A DNA stretch of 51,000 nucleotides, from assembly GCA_001768555.1 (NCBI GenBank), contig MEOD01000006.1, forward strand, positions 1-51,000. Reading direction: 5' to 3'. The position numbers and the translations under genes were made by a program. The notes below the pieces were generated by a model, which had not been told where the DNA came from, did no database searches, and saw nothing but the letters and a program-made list of their open reading frames with translations. Positions 9,169 to 17,224 of the stretch are shown here, piece after piece (position 1 is the first letter of the stretch; the number at the start of each line of letters is the position of its first letter). Source of the stretch: Bacteroidetes bacterium GWF2_29_10. GTDB taxonomy: Bacteria > Bacteroidota > Bacteroidia > Bacteroidales > GWE2-29-8.

Positions 9169-9551
9169 TTGTTTGAAAATTTTTCCACAAACCTAATACT
9201 TATTTTTTTAATATATCATAAAAATCTAATTCAAAATTAAGTTTACAATCAATAAATCTATACTTTCCTCATCTATCAGTAAACATAAATATCATAAAAA
9301 TAATATTTACAATCTATTATGACCAAAGAATAGTGTTATATATCAGGGGAGGCAATAAATTAAAAATAATTATCATTTATTTAAAAATTATGTCGTATGT
9401 TTGCAACATAATTCATCTAAAAATTTTAAAAAACTAAAAATGAACAAAACTTGATTTTAATAATTGGTCACACATAGTGAAAGGATTGCTAATTATGGTA
9501 GCTCGTTATTATTAAAAGATACTAAAATAGAAACAATTAAATAAAAATTTT
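9169..9551. other. Divergent intergenic region, TonB receptor / ars operon
   Basis: 383 bp with no gene. It holds TAGGTTTG on the minus strand at 9195-9188 for the receptor, and TATGTTTG on the plus strand at 9396-9403 for the ars operon. Both are perfect -7 boxes but lack a clear TTG at the right distance. An AT-rich stretch at 9365-9381 loosely resembles a Fur site. The 150-base ars leader contains only a four-codon reading frame (ATG at 9440). Confidence 0.5.
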
Positions 9552-9884
9552 ATGACATTCGCAAAGAAAGAATTATTTGATGACGACTTGCAGGAGATGG
9601 CTTTATACTTTAAAGTGCTGTCTCATCCTGCACGACTTGCTATTTTAAAATATTTGGCGGAAAAGAAAACCTGTATATCTGGCGATATATCAAACGAACT
9701 GCCATTGAGCAGAACAACTGTTTCTCAACATCTCCAGGAATTAAAGAAAGCGGGTCTTATTCACGGAGAGATTGATGGAGTAAAAGTTAATTATTGTCTT
9801 TGTAATGAGAATATAAAAAAACTTAAAATTATGATTGATGAATTAACCGAACTTATTGATGTAGAAATAAAATGCACATTATGA
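9552..9884 (+). CDS. arsR: ArsR/SmtB-family arsenic-responsive repressor
   Basis: 110 residues with a winged helix-turn-helix. The KVLSHPARLAILKYL helix is at about 21-35 and the recognition helix LSRTTVSQHLQELKKAGL at 52-69, followed by the wing. It should repress the operon until arsenite binds. The classical CxC pair in the helix before the recognition helix is absent. The cysteines are C41, the pair C82-x-C84 in the dimerisation region, and C108, so the metalloid site probably differs from E. coli ArsR. The stop codon overlaps the arsC start (ATGA), and the gene leads arsC-arsM-acr3, which fixes its function well. Confidence 0.9.
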   Translation: MTFAKKELFDDDLQEMALYFKVLSHPARLAILKYLAEKKTCISGDISNELPLSRTTVSQHLQELKKAGLIHGEIDGVKVNYCLCNENIKKLKIMIDELTELIDVEIKCTL

Positions 9885-10312
9885 AAGTATTAATATTATG
9901 CACAGGAAATTCCTGTCGTAGTCAAATGGCCGAAGGATTTATGAAGAATCTTGACAGTACATTAATGGTTTATTCAGCAGGAACAGAACCAGCCAAAAAT
10001 GTTAATCGTCTTGCTATTCGCGTTATGGCTGAAAAAGGTATTGATATTTCAACTCATTATCCAAAGTTAGTAGATGAATTTATTAACCAATCATTTGATT
10101 ATGTTATTACAGTTTGTGATAATGCAAATGAGACTTGCCCTATGTTTATCGGTAAGGTTAAGCATCGTTTGCACATTGGTTTTGAAGACCCATCGGATGC
10201 TGTAGGAACTGATGATGAAGTTATAGGCGGATACCGAAGAATCCGTGATGAAATTGAATTAAAGTTTAAAGAGTTATATAACACAATTAAAAAATTAAAT
10301 ACAAATGAGTAA
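9881..10312 (+). CDS. arsC: Arsenate reductase, thioredoxin-coupled LMW-phosphatase type
   Basis: 143 residues from the ATG at 9881. It has the P-loop C7-T-G-N-S-C12-R13-S of the low-molecular-weight tyrosine phosphatase fold plus C79 and C86 (VCDNANETCP). The spacings of 72 and 7 residues between C7, C79 and C86 are those of the redox triad of Staphylococcus-type ArsC, so this is a true arsenate reductase rather than a plain phosphatase. It reduces arsenate to arsenite using thioredoxin. I prefer the ATG at 9881 over one 9 bp earlier because it makes the usual 4-bp ATGA overlap with arsR. Its product is the substrate of ArsM and Acr3 downstream. Confidence 0.95.
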   Translation: MKVLILCTGNSCRSQMAEGFMKNLDSTLMVYSAGTEPAKNVNRLAIRVMAEKGIDISTHYPKLVDEFINQSFDYVITVCDNANETCPMFIGKVKHRLHIGFEDPSDAVGTDDEVIGGYRRIRDEIELKFKELYNTIKKLNTNE

Positions 10313-11150
10313 TAATGCAGAAAACCTAAAGAGGTTAGTAAAAGAAAAATATGGCGAAATAGCCAACCAAAGTAAAGAAGTAAACCAAAGTTCATGCTGT
10401 GGGACAGGCGGATGTTGTTCTTCAACAGACTACACAATATTTAGTGAAAATTACACGAGCCTATCTGGTTACAATCCAGATGCAGATTTAGGTTTGGGTT
10501 GTGGTATTCCTACAGAATTTGCCAATATCAGAAAAGGGGATACAGTTGTTGACTTAGGTTCAGGAGCTGGAAATGATTGTTTTGTAGCAAGAGCTATCGT
10601 AGGAGAAGAAGGAAAAGTAATAGGTATTGATTTTACAGAAACAATGATTGCAAAAGCAAAAACTAATGCTGAAAAATTAGGCTTTAAGAATGTTCAATTT
10701 CGTATGGGAGATATTGAAAACATGCCTTTAGGAGGAGAAATAGCCGATGTTGTAGTTAGCAATTGTGTGCTTAATCTTGTTCCAGACAAAAGAAAAGCTT
10801 TTTCAGAAATATTCCGAATACTTAAGCCTAATGGTCATTTGTCAGTTTCAGATGTAGTAATAACAGGGAGTTTGCCTGATAAAATAAAGGAAGCAGGCGA
10901 GATGTATGCAGGATGTGTTTCCGGAGCAATTGACAAAAATGAATACTTAAAGATTATAAAAGATGCAGGTTTTGTGGATGTCGAGATTAAAAAAGATAAA
11001 CTAATAGATATCCCAGAAGAAATATTATTAAAATATATTTCGCAAGAGGAGTTAAAACAATTAAAGGAAAGCAAGACTGGGATATACAGTATTACAGTTT
11101 ATGCTGCAAAACCTCTTTGTGGATGTGGATGCAAAAGTGGATGTTGTTAA
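10305..11150 (+). CDS. arsM: Arsenite S-adenosylmethionine methyltransferase
   Basis: 281 residues, overlapping the end of arsC by 8 bp. The Rossmann methyltransferase core has VVDLGSGAGNDCFVA, the acidic GIDFTETMI and the GDIENMPL motif. Arsenic-binding cysteines appear as LGLGCGIPTEF, VSNCVLNL and YAGCVSGA, the pattern of ArsM. Cys-rich ends (SSCCGTGGCC near residue 30 and CGCGCKSGCC at the C-terminus) may bind extra arsenite. It converts As(III) to methylated arsenicals. Together with Acr3 it gives the cell two routes for arsenite, methylation and efflux. Confidence 0.95.
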   Translation: MSNNAENLKRLVKEKYGEIANQSKEVNQSSCCGTGGCCSSTDYTIFSENYTSLSGYNPDADLGLGCGIPTEFANIRKGDTVVDLGSGAGNDCFVARAIVGEEGKVIGIDFTETMIAKAKTNAEKLGFKNVQFRMGDIENMPLGGEIADVVVSNCVLNLVPDKRKAFSEIFRILKPNGHLSVSDVVITGSLPDKIKEAGEMYAGCVSGAIDKNEYLKIIKDAGFVDVEIKKDKLIDIPEEILLKYISQEELKQLKESKTGIYSITVYAAKPLCGCGCKSGCC

Positions 11151-11169
11151 TTAACATCATTAATCAATT

Positions 11170-12216
11170 ATGGAAAAACAATTAAGCTTCCTTGATCGTT
11201 TTCTTACATTGTGGATATTTCTAGCAATGTTAATTGGAGTGTTTTCGGGCTATTTGTTTCCGCAAATAGCTGGTTTCTGGAACAGCATGAGCAATGGCAC
11301 AACTAATATACCAATTGCCATAGGGCTTATACTGATGATGTATCCTCCTTTAGCAAAGGTTAAATATGAAGAGTTGGGGAAGGTGTTTCGCAACTGGAGA
11401 ATATTATCATTGTCTTTAGTGCAGAACTGGATTATTGGTCCTATACTCATGTTTCTGTTGGCAATAGTTTTCCTGCAATTCAACGTTGACTATATGTACG
11501 GACTTATCCTTATAGGTCTGGCAAGGTGTATTGCAATGGTAATTGTGTGGAATGACCTTGCAAAGGGAGATGCAGAATATTGTGCAGGGCTGGTAGCATT
11601 TAATTCTATATTTCAAGTATTGTTCTTCTCTGTATATGCTTATTTGTTCATAGCTATAATGCCAGGCTGGTTTGGAATTCCTACGAATGATATGGTGCAA
11701 AACATTACAATAAGCCAAATTGCAGAAAGCGTATTCATATATCTAGGCATACCTTTCATCGCAGGTTTTATAACAAGGTTTATTCTTATCCGTATGAAAA
11801 GTAAGGAATGGTATCACACAAAGTTTGTTCCACGCATAAGCCCTATAACCCTTATAGCACTATTGTTCACCATCATCGTTATGTTCTCGCTCAAAGGGGA
11901 AAATATTGTTAAGATTCCATTAGACGTTATCCACATAGCAATTCCGCTTACCATTTATTTCGGGATAATGTTTATTCTGTCGTTCTACATGAGCCACAAA
12001 GCAGGTGCTACATATGAGCAGACGGCTGCACTTTCATTTACAGCAGCAAGCAACAATTTTGAACTAGCTATTGCCGTTGCCATTGCTGTATTTGGAATCA
12101 ATTCTGGAGAAGCATTTGTAGCTGTTATAGGGCCTTTAGTTGAAGTTCCTGTATTGATTACATTAGTAAATGTATCGTTTTGGTTTAAGAAAAAATGGTA
12201 TAAAAATCAATACTAA
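11170..12216 (+). CDS. acr3: Arsenite efflux permease Acr3
   Basis: 348 residues with about ten hydrophobic membrane segments. It has the family motif [19 protein letters not shown] with the essential cysteine at C120, and [20 protein letters not shown] near the C-terminus. This is the Acr3 (BART superfamily) type rather than ArsB. It extrudes arsenite across the inner membrane, driven by the proton gradient. It starts 19 bp after arsM and is the last gene of the operon. The base composition here looks less AT-rich than the housekeeping genes around it. A dispersed IS-end-like repeat begins 17 bp after its stop codon. Confidence 0.96.
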   Translation: MEKQLSFLDRFLTLWIFLAMLIGVFSGYLFPQIAGFWNSMSNGTTNIPIAIGLILMMYPPLAKVKYEELGKVFRNWRILSLSLVQNWIIGPILMFLLAIVFLQFNVDYMYGLILIGLARCIAMVIVWNDLAKGDAEYCAGLVAFNSIFQVLFFSVYAYLFIAIMPGWFGIPTNDMVQNITISQIAESVFIYLGIPFIAGFITRFILIRMKSKEWYHTKFVPRISPITLIALLFTIIVMFSLKGENIVKIPLDVIHIAIPLTIYFGIMFILSFYMSHKAGATYEQTAALSFTAASNNFELAIAVAIAVFGINSGEAFVAVIGPLVEVPVLITLVNVSFWFKKKWYKNQY

Positions 12217-12232
12217 CCAACTAAAATTAAAA

Positions 12233-12288
12233 ACTGTCTCGTCCTAAAATAGGTTTACACATAGAATTAGAATTATGAAAAAAGGCTG
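12233..12288 (+). repeat. Dispersed IS-end-like repeat, copy 2
   Basis: ACTGTCTCGTCCTAAAATAG, then GTTTACAC and TAGAATTAGAATTATG, shared with copies at 16911-16965 (inverted) and 38904-38959 (same orientation). It lies immediately after the arsenic operon and forms an inverted pair with the copy at 16.9 kb. Confidence 0.8.
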
Positions 12289-12335
12289 AAGGTTAATTCA
12301 AGACAAATCCATTTTACTGATGTCTATAAAGCATT

Positions 12336-12659
12336 TTATTTAATTTTTACATTGTATTTTAGGTTTGATAAAAATGTAAATATTTTATCTTTAAAGTTAC
12401 CTTGTATTATTATTTCGCCTTCTTTAGCGCTTCCGCCTGTTCCGCAACAGGTTTTTATCTTTTTTGATAAAGATTCCATATCCTCTTCCTTCCCAATAAA
12501 ACCTTTTATTAAAGTAACAGTTTTGCCTGCTCTTTTTTTTGAATCAATAGAGATTGTGAGTTTTTGTTTTTCAGGAGCTAGAGTTTTAACTTCATCATTA
12601 TCTTCGTCATCAAACTTGAAATTAGAATTAGTGGAGTAAACAATTGAAAAAATAAACAT
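12336..12659 (-). CDS. yciH: SUI1/eIF1-like translation factor (YciH family)
   Basis: 107 residues. The C-terminal two-thirds match the SUI1 domain: KRAGKTVTLIKGF, then KKIKTCCGTGGSAKEGEIIIQG and a final KIFTFLSNLKYNVKIK. The CGTGG...G.I.IQG core is the family signature. Bacterial YciH proteins resemble eukaryotic eIF1 and influence start-codon fidelity, but they are not essential. The N-terminal 35 residues are acidic and poorly conserved. It lies 29 bp downstream of coaD and appears to be the last gene of the DUF3822-rsmD-coaD operon. Confidence 0.88.
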   Translation of the reverse strand: MFIFSIVYSTNSNFKFDDEDNDEVKTLAPEKQKLTISIDSKKRAGKTVTLIKGFIGKEEDMESLSKKIKTCCGTGGSAKEGEIIIQGNFKDKIFTFLSNLKYNVKIK

Positions 12660-12688
12660 AAAATTAAATTTTAAAATGATGATTTTAT

Positions 12689-13159
12689 TTACAATAACAT
12701 GTCTTTTATTTTCTCTGGAACAAATAAGTTGGGGTTCCCACCATTTGATAGGATGTCTCGAATAAGAGTAGAGTTTACAGCAGAGAAGTTCACATCTGTT
12801 AGAAGCATTATAGTCTCAATATCTTTATTAATTAAATGATTAGTTAATGCGATTGATTTTTCGAATTCAAAATCAGCTGCATTACGCAAGCCTCTTATGA
12901 TAAATCTGGAATTAACTTTTCTGCAGAAGTCAACCGTCATTCCCTCATACCACTCAACCTTTACATTGGGATAATCTTCAAAAGTTTTTTTTATTAATTC
13001 AATTCTTTTTTCTAATGTAAAATAATATTTTTTAGTTGAATTAACCCCTACCCCTATGATTAACTCATCAAAAATAGTTAATGCTTTATGAACTATTGAT
13101 TCATGTCCTTTTGTTATAGGATCAAAGGAGCCTGGAAATACTGCTAATTTGATGCTCAT
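12689..13159 (-). CDS. coaD: Phosphopantetheine adenylyltransferase
   Basis: 156 residues, normal for CoaD. The nucleotidyltransferase signature FPGSFDPITKGHE is at residues 8-20, followed by FIIRGLRNAADFEFE, ALTNHLINKDIETIML and the C-terminal VNSTLIRDI. It catalyses the fourth step of coenzyme A synthesis, ATP plus 4'-phosphopantetheine to dephospho-CoA. It starts 8 bp after rsmD ends. The rsmD-coaD pairing is common across bacteria and supports both calls. Confidence 0.97.
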   Translation of the reverse strand: MSIKLAVFPGSFDPITKGHESIVHKALTIFDELIIGVGVNSTKKYYFTLEKRIELIKKTFEDYPNVKVEWYEGMTVDFCRKVNSRFIIRGLRNAADFEFEKSIALTNHLINKDIETIMLLTDVNFSAVNSTLIRDILSNGGNPNLFVPEKIKDMLL

Positions 13160-13167
13160 GATTTTTT

Positions 13168-13707
13168 TTAATTATGCTTAAAGAAACTAAAAAATGATTT
13201 ACCATATTTTCTTTGGTCAAAAATATTTTCTTTCATTTGAAAAGATACTTCTTTTGGATGTTCTACAATTAACCATCCTGAATCTTTTAATATATTGTTT
13301 TTAAATACTAATTGAGGAATAAGATTTATAGAGTCTGAGTCATAAGGAGGATCTGCAAAGATAATATCATACTTAGAGTTGCAATTCTCAAGATATTTAT
13401 AAACATCGTTTTTTATTATCATTATATTATCTGTAATTTTAAACTTTACAGAGGTTTCCTTTATAAATTTGACACATTTCACCTCGTTTTCAACAACGGT
13501 TGCAAAATTAACGCCTCTTGAAATAAATTCATAAGTTATATTCCCAGTGCCTCCAAATAAATCTAGTGTAGAAATGTCTTTAAATTCAAAATAATTGTTG
13601 ATTATATTAAAGACGCTCTCTTTAGCTAAATCTTTTGTTGGTCTTGCGGGGAAATCATTAGACGGGGAAAAAGAACGTCCTCCCAAAAATCCTGTAACTA
13701 TACGCAT
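13168..13707 (-). CDS. rsmD: 16S rRNA (guanine966-N2)-methyltransferase
   Basis: 179 residues. The N-terminal MRIVTGFLGGRSF and RPTKDLAKESVFNII are typical of RsmD. The SAM-binding DLFGGTGNITYEF follows, and the catalytic DPPY motif appears as IIFADPPYDSD. It methylates G966 of 16S rRNA during 30S assembly. Its start overlaps the end of the DUF3822 gene by 10 bp and it is followed by coaD, so translation of the three is probably coupled. Confidence 0.96.
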   Translation of the reverse strand: MRIVTGFLGGRSFSPSNDFPARPTKDLAKESVFNIINNYFEFKDISTLDLFGGTGNITYEFISRGVNFATVVENEVKCVKFIKETSVKFKITDNIMIIKNDVYKYLENCNSKYDIIFADPPYDSDSINLIPQLVFKNNILKDSGWLIVEHPKEVSFQMKENIFDQRKYGKSFFSFFKHN

Positions 13708-14567
13708 TGGTATGAATTTAATAATGAATAATGTAAATTTTCAGGGAACTCATCAAAAATATAACTATAATTAAAACTTTCATTTCTTTTTATAAATGAA
13801 ATATCTTTAACATAAATTTTCAACTTATCATAAATGGAAGAGTTTTTATGTAGTTCCCCAACTATAATTAAAGAAAATTTAGATTGTTTTAATTTGAAGA
13901 TTTCGATTATATAATTTATGTAATACAGAATGTCATTTGCGCTATTATATTGGAAGCAATTTGCGATATTTAAATCTTGACCTTTAAATAAAAAGACGTC
14001 AATATTGGACTTTCTAAAATTCACGCATAGTTTGTATTCGTCAAAATCATTTCTATACTTAGTAATAAAGCTATTAATAAGAACATTGTAATTGTTTAAA
14101 AAAATCAAACTACTCCCTAGACTTTCATTTACCAAATTATGCAATCCCTTATTCATCCTGTATAATAAGGTGCTGTCTATATTCTTTACAGATTCATTAA
14201 TAATTACTTCTTTTTCAGGATTAAACAATTCATTTAGATTAAAAATCTTTTCCCTTTGTTCAAAATCAAATAAACTATTAGGTATAATTACATTTCCATT
14301 AGAATTTATAAGAAATGATTTTGAATAATAAGGAAGTTGAATTACATTATCTGAGGAAAATATTAAGGATAGCTCTTCTGTAATTTTTTCTTCTTGCTTA
14401 GCAAGTTCGTATTCTCTAAAAAATATATATTTATATTTTTTTAAATCAAAAATAACATACCTAATAAAATTATCATCCAATTCAACTGATAAATGATATT
14501 TTCCATAATCATTCTCATCATATATCTCATCTTTTAAGTCATAAATAACTTTATGATTGTATGCCAT
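13698..14567 (-). CDS. DUF3822 family protein
   Basis: 290 residues from the ATG at 14567 (MAYNHKVIYDLKDE). I rejected a start 33 codons upstream because it adds an AT-rich stretch that would overlap the probable TAACTTTG -7 box at 14613-14606. The protein looks cytoplasmic and has no signal peptide or membrane segment. The position directly upstream of and overlapping rsmD is the typical context of DUF3822 proteins in Bacteroidota. I make the assignment from that context and from the FIRYVIFDLKKYKYIFFREYEL style of the N-terminus. Its function is unknown. Confidence 0.75.
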   Translation of the reverse strand: MAYNHKVIYDLKDEIYDENDYGKYHLSVELDDNFIRYVIFDLKKYKYIFFREYELAKQEEKITEELSLIFSSDNVIQLPYYSKSFLINSNGNVIIPNSLFDFEQREKIFNLNELFNPEKEVIINESVKNIDSTLLYRMNKGLHNLVNESLGSSLIFLNNYNVLINSFITKYRNDFDEYKLCVNFRKSNIDVFLFKGQDLNIANCFQYNSANDILYYINYIIEIFKLKQSKFSLIIVGELHKNSSIYDKLKIYVKDISFIKRNESFNYSYIFDEFPENLHYSLLNSYQCV

Positions 14568-14829
14568 ATCTAATATTTGAGTAATATTTTTTAAATTATA
14601 TTTAGCAAAGTTATTAACAATTTTTGTAATATTTATAAAAATATTAAAAAACAAAAACAATAACAAGTTATTTGCCTAAAATTAATATTGTTTATTTATG
14701 ATAAATTTACAAGATATCTTTAAGAATGTTAGAAGATAAGTGTTATAATAATTTTATAAATATTTATTTTTTTAGGAAAAAAATGTATTTTTGTGTAAAC
14801 TTGTAAAATATTTTAAGGAAATATTGAGA

Positions 14830-16440
14830 ATGGATGATATTATTGACTTTATTGTAATAGGTTCGGGGCCAACAGGAGCAGAAGTTGCACGTACTATTTC
14901 TGATGCAGGTAAACATGCCACGATGATTGATGTTGGAATTAATGCGGAGCAAGCGGATAATACAGACAATGATTTTTTATCAATAAGAGAAAATTATACT
15001 AATCAAAAAGATTTATTTTTAGGGAAGTTTTATGAAAGTGTGCCTTGGGGTGATATAAAAACAGGCGCTCAGCTAACTCCTAACAGAAAATTTATTATAG
15101 ATTTAGTGGATATAATAACTCCGATTATATCTTCCAACTTTTTCCCAATGGAGAGTCTTGCTTATGGTGGGCTAGGTAGTGGATGGGGATTAGGATGTTA
15201 TTCTTATTCAAAATCAGAAATAGAGCAAATAGGTCTTAATTATAATTTAATGAATGATGCATACAATAATCTTGCAAAATATGTTGGTATTGCTAGTCCA
15301 GATGGTGATGCTTTTAAATATTGCATGAATAATTCTCAATATTTATTGCCAAAATTAAAAATGGATAACTCTATTTCTAAATTATATGATATATACTTAA
15401 AAAAAAGAGAAGAACTAAACAACAAAGGATTGTTTATGGGCTTTCCACCTCTTGCTATTATTACAGAAAACCATAATGATAGAAATAAATGCAATTATTT
15501 TGACATGGATTTCTATACTGATGTTAATAAGCACTCGTATCGTCCTTGGTTAACAACAAATAAATTAATAGAAAAAGGTTCTCTTAATTATATTTCAAAC
15601 CATTTGGTTATTGATTTTAAACAGGATGCAGATGGAATTGTATCTGTAAATACAACAAATATTAAAACTCTTGCTAAAGTTACTTATAAATGTAGAAAAT
15701 TAATTATTGCTTCAGGAGCCTTAGGTACAGCAAGAATATTATTACGTTCTTTTAAAGATAAGTTAAGTCGGCTTTCTTTACTCTCAAATGATTATACATA
15801 CATGCCTTGCTTAAACTTAAAAATGCTAGGGAAGCCTCTTGAGCAATTTAAAACGAGTATGGCACAAGCTGTAATGTTTTATGATCCAACTCAAAAAAAT
15901 GAAAATCCGGTATCTATTGCTTTATTCACATACAGGTCACTATTATTATATAAATTAATAAAAGAAAGTCCTCTTAATTTTAAAGACGGTTTAAGCATTA
16001 TGAACTTCTTGCAATCTGCTTTTGTTATAGCCGGCATACATCACCCAGATAGTGAATCTTCAAAAAAATACTGCAATCTTGTAAAAAATGATAATCAATA
16101 TACCTCAGATGCCTTATTTGTAAGTTTTAGCCAGAAAAAAGAAATAATGCAAAGAGATAATGATAATGAGAAGAAGCTAATGTCATTAATGCGTAAGCTA
16201 TATTGTTTTCCTATAAAAAGAATAAAAGCTGGAAATGGATCCAGTATACATTACGCAGGAATACTCCCTTTTAATACTTCCAATAATGGAGTAATATTAA
16301 ACGAAAAAGGGAATATAAATATTTCAAATAATGTTTATATTGCAGATGGCTCAGGATTTAAATATTTACCAGCAAAAGGTATTACGTTTACACTAATGGC
16401 AAATGCTCATAATGTTGCTAAAAACGCTATAAATTCATAA
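14830..16440 (+). CDS. GMC-type FAD-dependent oxidoreductase
   Basis: 536 residues from the ATG at 14830. The N-terminal FIVIGSGPTGAEVARTISDAG is a dinucleotide-binding GxGxxG fold for FAD. GGLGSGWGLGCYSYS near residue 120 matches the GMC flavin-contact region. IIASGALGTARILL near residue 300 is also typical. The C-terminal ISNNVYIADGSGFKYLPAKGITFTLMANAHNVA is the GMC C-terminal signature with a nearby His (SSIHYAG). GMC enzymes oxidise alcohols such as choline, sugars or sterols. No substrate clue comes from the neighbours. No signal peptide is visible. A TATTTTTG -7 box lies at 14786-14793. The gene sits between two inverted copies of the dispersed repeat. Confidence 0.85.
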   Translation: MDDIIDFIVIGSGPTGAEVARTISDAGKHATMIDVGINAEQADNTDNDFLSIRENYTNQKDLFLGKFYESVPWGDIKTGAQLTPNRKFIIDLVDIITPIISSNFFPMESLAYGGLGSGWGLGCYSYSKSEIEQIGLNYNLMNDAYNNLAKYVGIASPDGDAFKYCMNNSQYLLPKLKMDNSISKLYDIYLKKREELNNKGLFMGFPPLAIITENHNDRNKCNYFDMDFYTDVNKHSYRPWLTTNKLIEKGSLNYISNHLVIDFKQDADGIVSVNTTNIKTLAKVTYKCRKLIIASGALGTARILLRSFKDKLSRLSLLSNDYTYMPCLNLKMLGKPLEQFKTSMAQAVMFYDPTQKNENPVSIALFTYRSLLLYKLIKESPLNFKDGLSIMNFLQSAFVIAGIHHPDSESSKKYCNLVKNDNQYTSDALFVSFSQKKEIMQRDNDNEKKLMSLMRKLYCFPIKRIKAGNGSSIHYAGILPFNTSNNGVILNEKGNINISNNVYIADGSGFKYLPAKGITFTLMANAHNVAKNAINS

Positions 16441-16469
16441 TTTGATAAGATATTAACCTTTATAGTAAG

Positions 16470-16493
16470 GGGCAAGACCAAATAATCTTGCCC
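16470..16493 (+). terminator. Hairpin after the GMC oxidoreductase
   Basis: GGGCAAGA (16470-16477) pairs with TCTTGCCC (16486-16493) across an 8-base loop, 30 bases after the stop codon. The following TCCTCATTTC is a poor T-run, so termination is likely but not certain. Confidence 0.5.
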
Positions 16494-16910
16494 TCCTCAT
16501 TTCAAAACCATACCTGCTATTTCCCTACATATAGCTTTCATATCACAAAAAGATTAAGTCTTATAAAAGTGACAAGATTTGACAGATACCAATTGAATTT
16601 TGAGATAACTTTTAACATTTTAAGAACAAGTATTGAGACCATTGCAAAAAGTATGTTTCGAGACCGTTGCAAGGAAGAATTAGATATTTCTCCACACCAT
16701 CACTCGTTGTCAAAACTCTATAAATCAATATACTATACAAAAACACTTAAAATGCTAATTTTCATTGCGTTATATGTTATTACTTCGTCTTTACTTTACC
16801 CTAAAGTTACCATAAACCTACTTTGTTCATTAAAATGCTGACAATAAATGTAATATATAAATGAATGAAAACATAACGTAGAGATATAACATCCCTTGTC
16901 TAGGACATAT

Positions 16911-16965
16911 CGTCTTTTTCCTTAATTCTAATTTTTGTGTAAACCTATTTTAGGACGAGACAATT
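16911..16965 (-). repeat. Dispersed IS-end-like repeat, copy 3 (inverted)
   Basis: On the minus strand it reads AATTGTCTCGTCCTAAAATA, then GGTTTACACAAAAATTAGAA and TTAAGGAAAAAGACG. It is nearly identical to the copy at 38904-38959 over about 50 bp, and inverted relative to the copies at 12233 and 38904. Confidence 0.8.
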
Positions 16966-17224
16966 CTTTTTCTTTAATTTTTATCTTTACAAAGGGCTCT
17001 ACAAAATTTTGTTGTTGCCTTTTTATTGTATTTCTAATCATAAATCATTAGTATAATATTACCTCTTAAAATTAAAAAAAACTTCATGAATATTTCTTTA
17101 ATTTATTTTTTATTAATTTAGCATTTGAAAAAAAGAAGAGAAATTTATTTAGTTAAATTTAAAAAGATATGAAAATATACTTATATTTGCTTTTTTAAAA
17201 ATATTATTAATTATTGTTTTTAGT

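Larger units (their letters stand above)
16441..17224. other. Gene-poor stretch with repeats
   Basis: 784 bp without a convincing gene. It holds a GGGCAAGA/TCTTGCCC hairpin at 16470-16493 just after the oxidoreductase stop, and two imperfect copies of GAGACCATTGCAA (16635-16647 and 16660-16672). It also holds the IS-end-like repeat at 16911-16965 and a TATATTTG -7 box at 17182-17189 before the next gene. A 117-codon open frame at 16488-16841 has no recognisable protein features. Confidence 0.6.

Noticed and set aside
9365-9381. Fur-box-like AT-rich sequence between the TonB receptor and ars genes
   Set aside because: The match is weak and such sequences occur by chance in DNA this AT-rich.
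9440-9454. Four-codon reading frame in the ars leader
   Set aside because: Too short to judge. A leader peptide would need conservation in relatives, which I cannot see.
14791-14829. Earlier TTG start for the GMC oxidoreductase
   Set aside because: It would add 13 residues before the conserved flavin-binding strand and would begin inside the probable -7 box. The ATG at 14830 fits better.
16488-16841. A 117-codon open frame on the plus strand
   Set aside because: It has no recognisable domain or promoter and begins inside a hairpin after the previous gene. It also contains a short direct repeat and looks like random AT-rich DNA.
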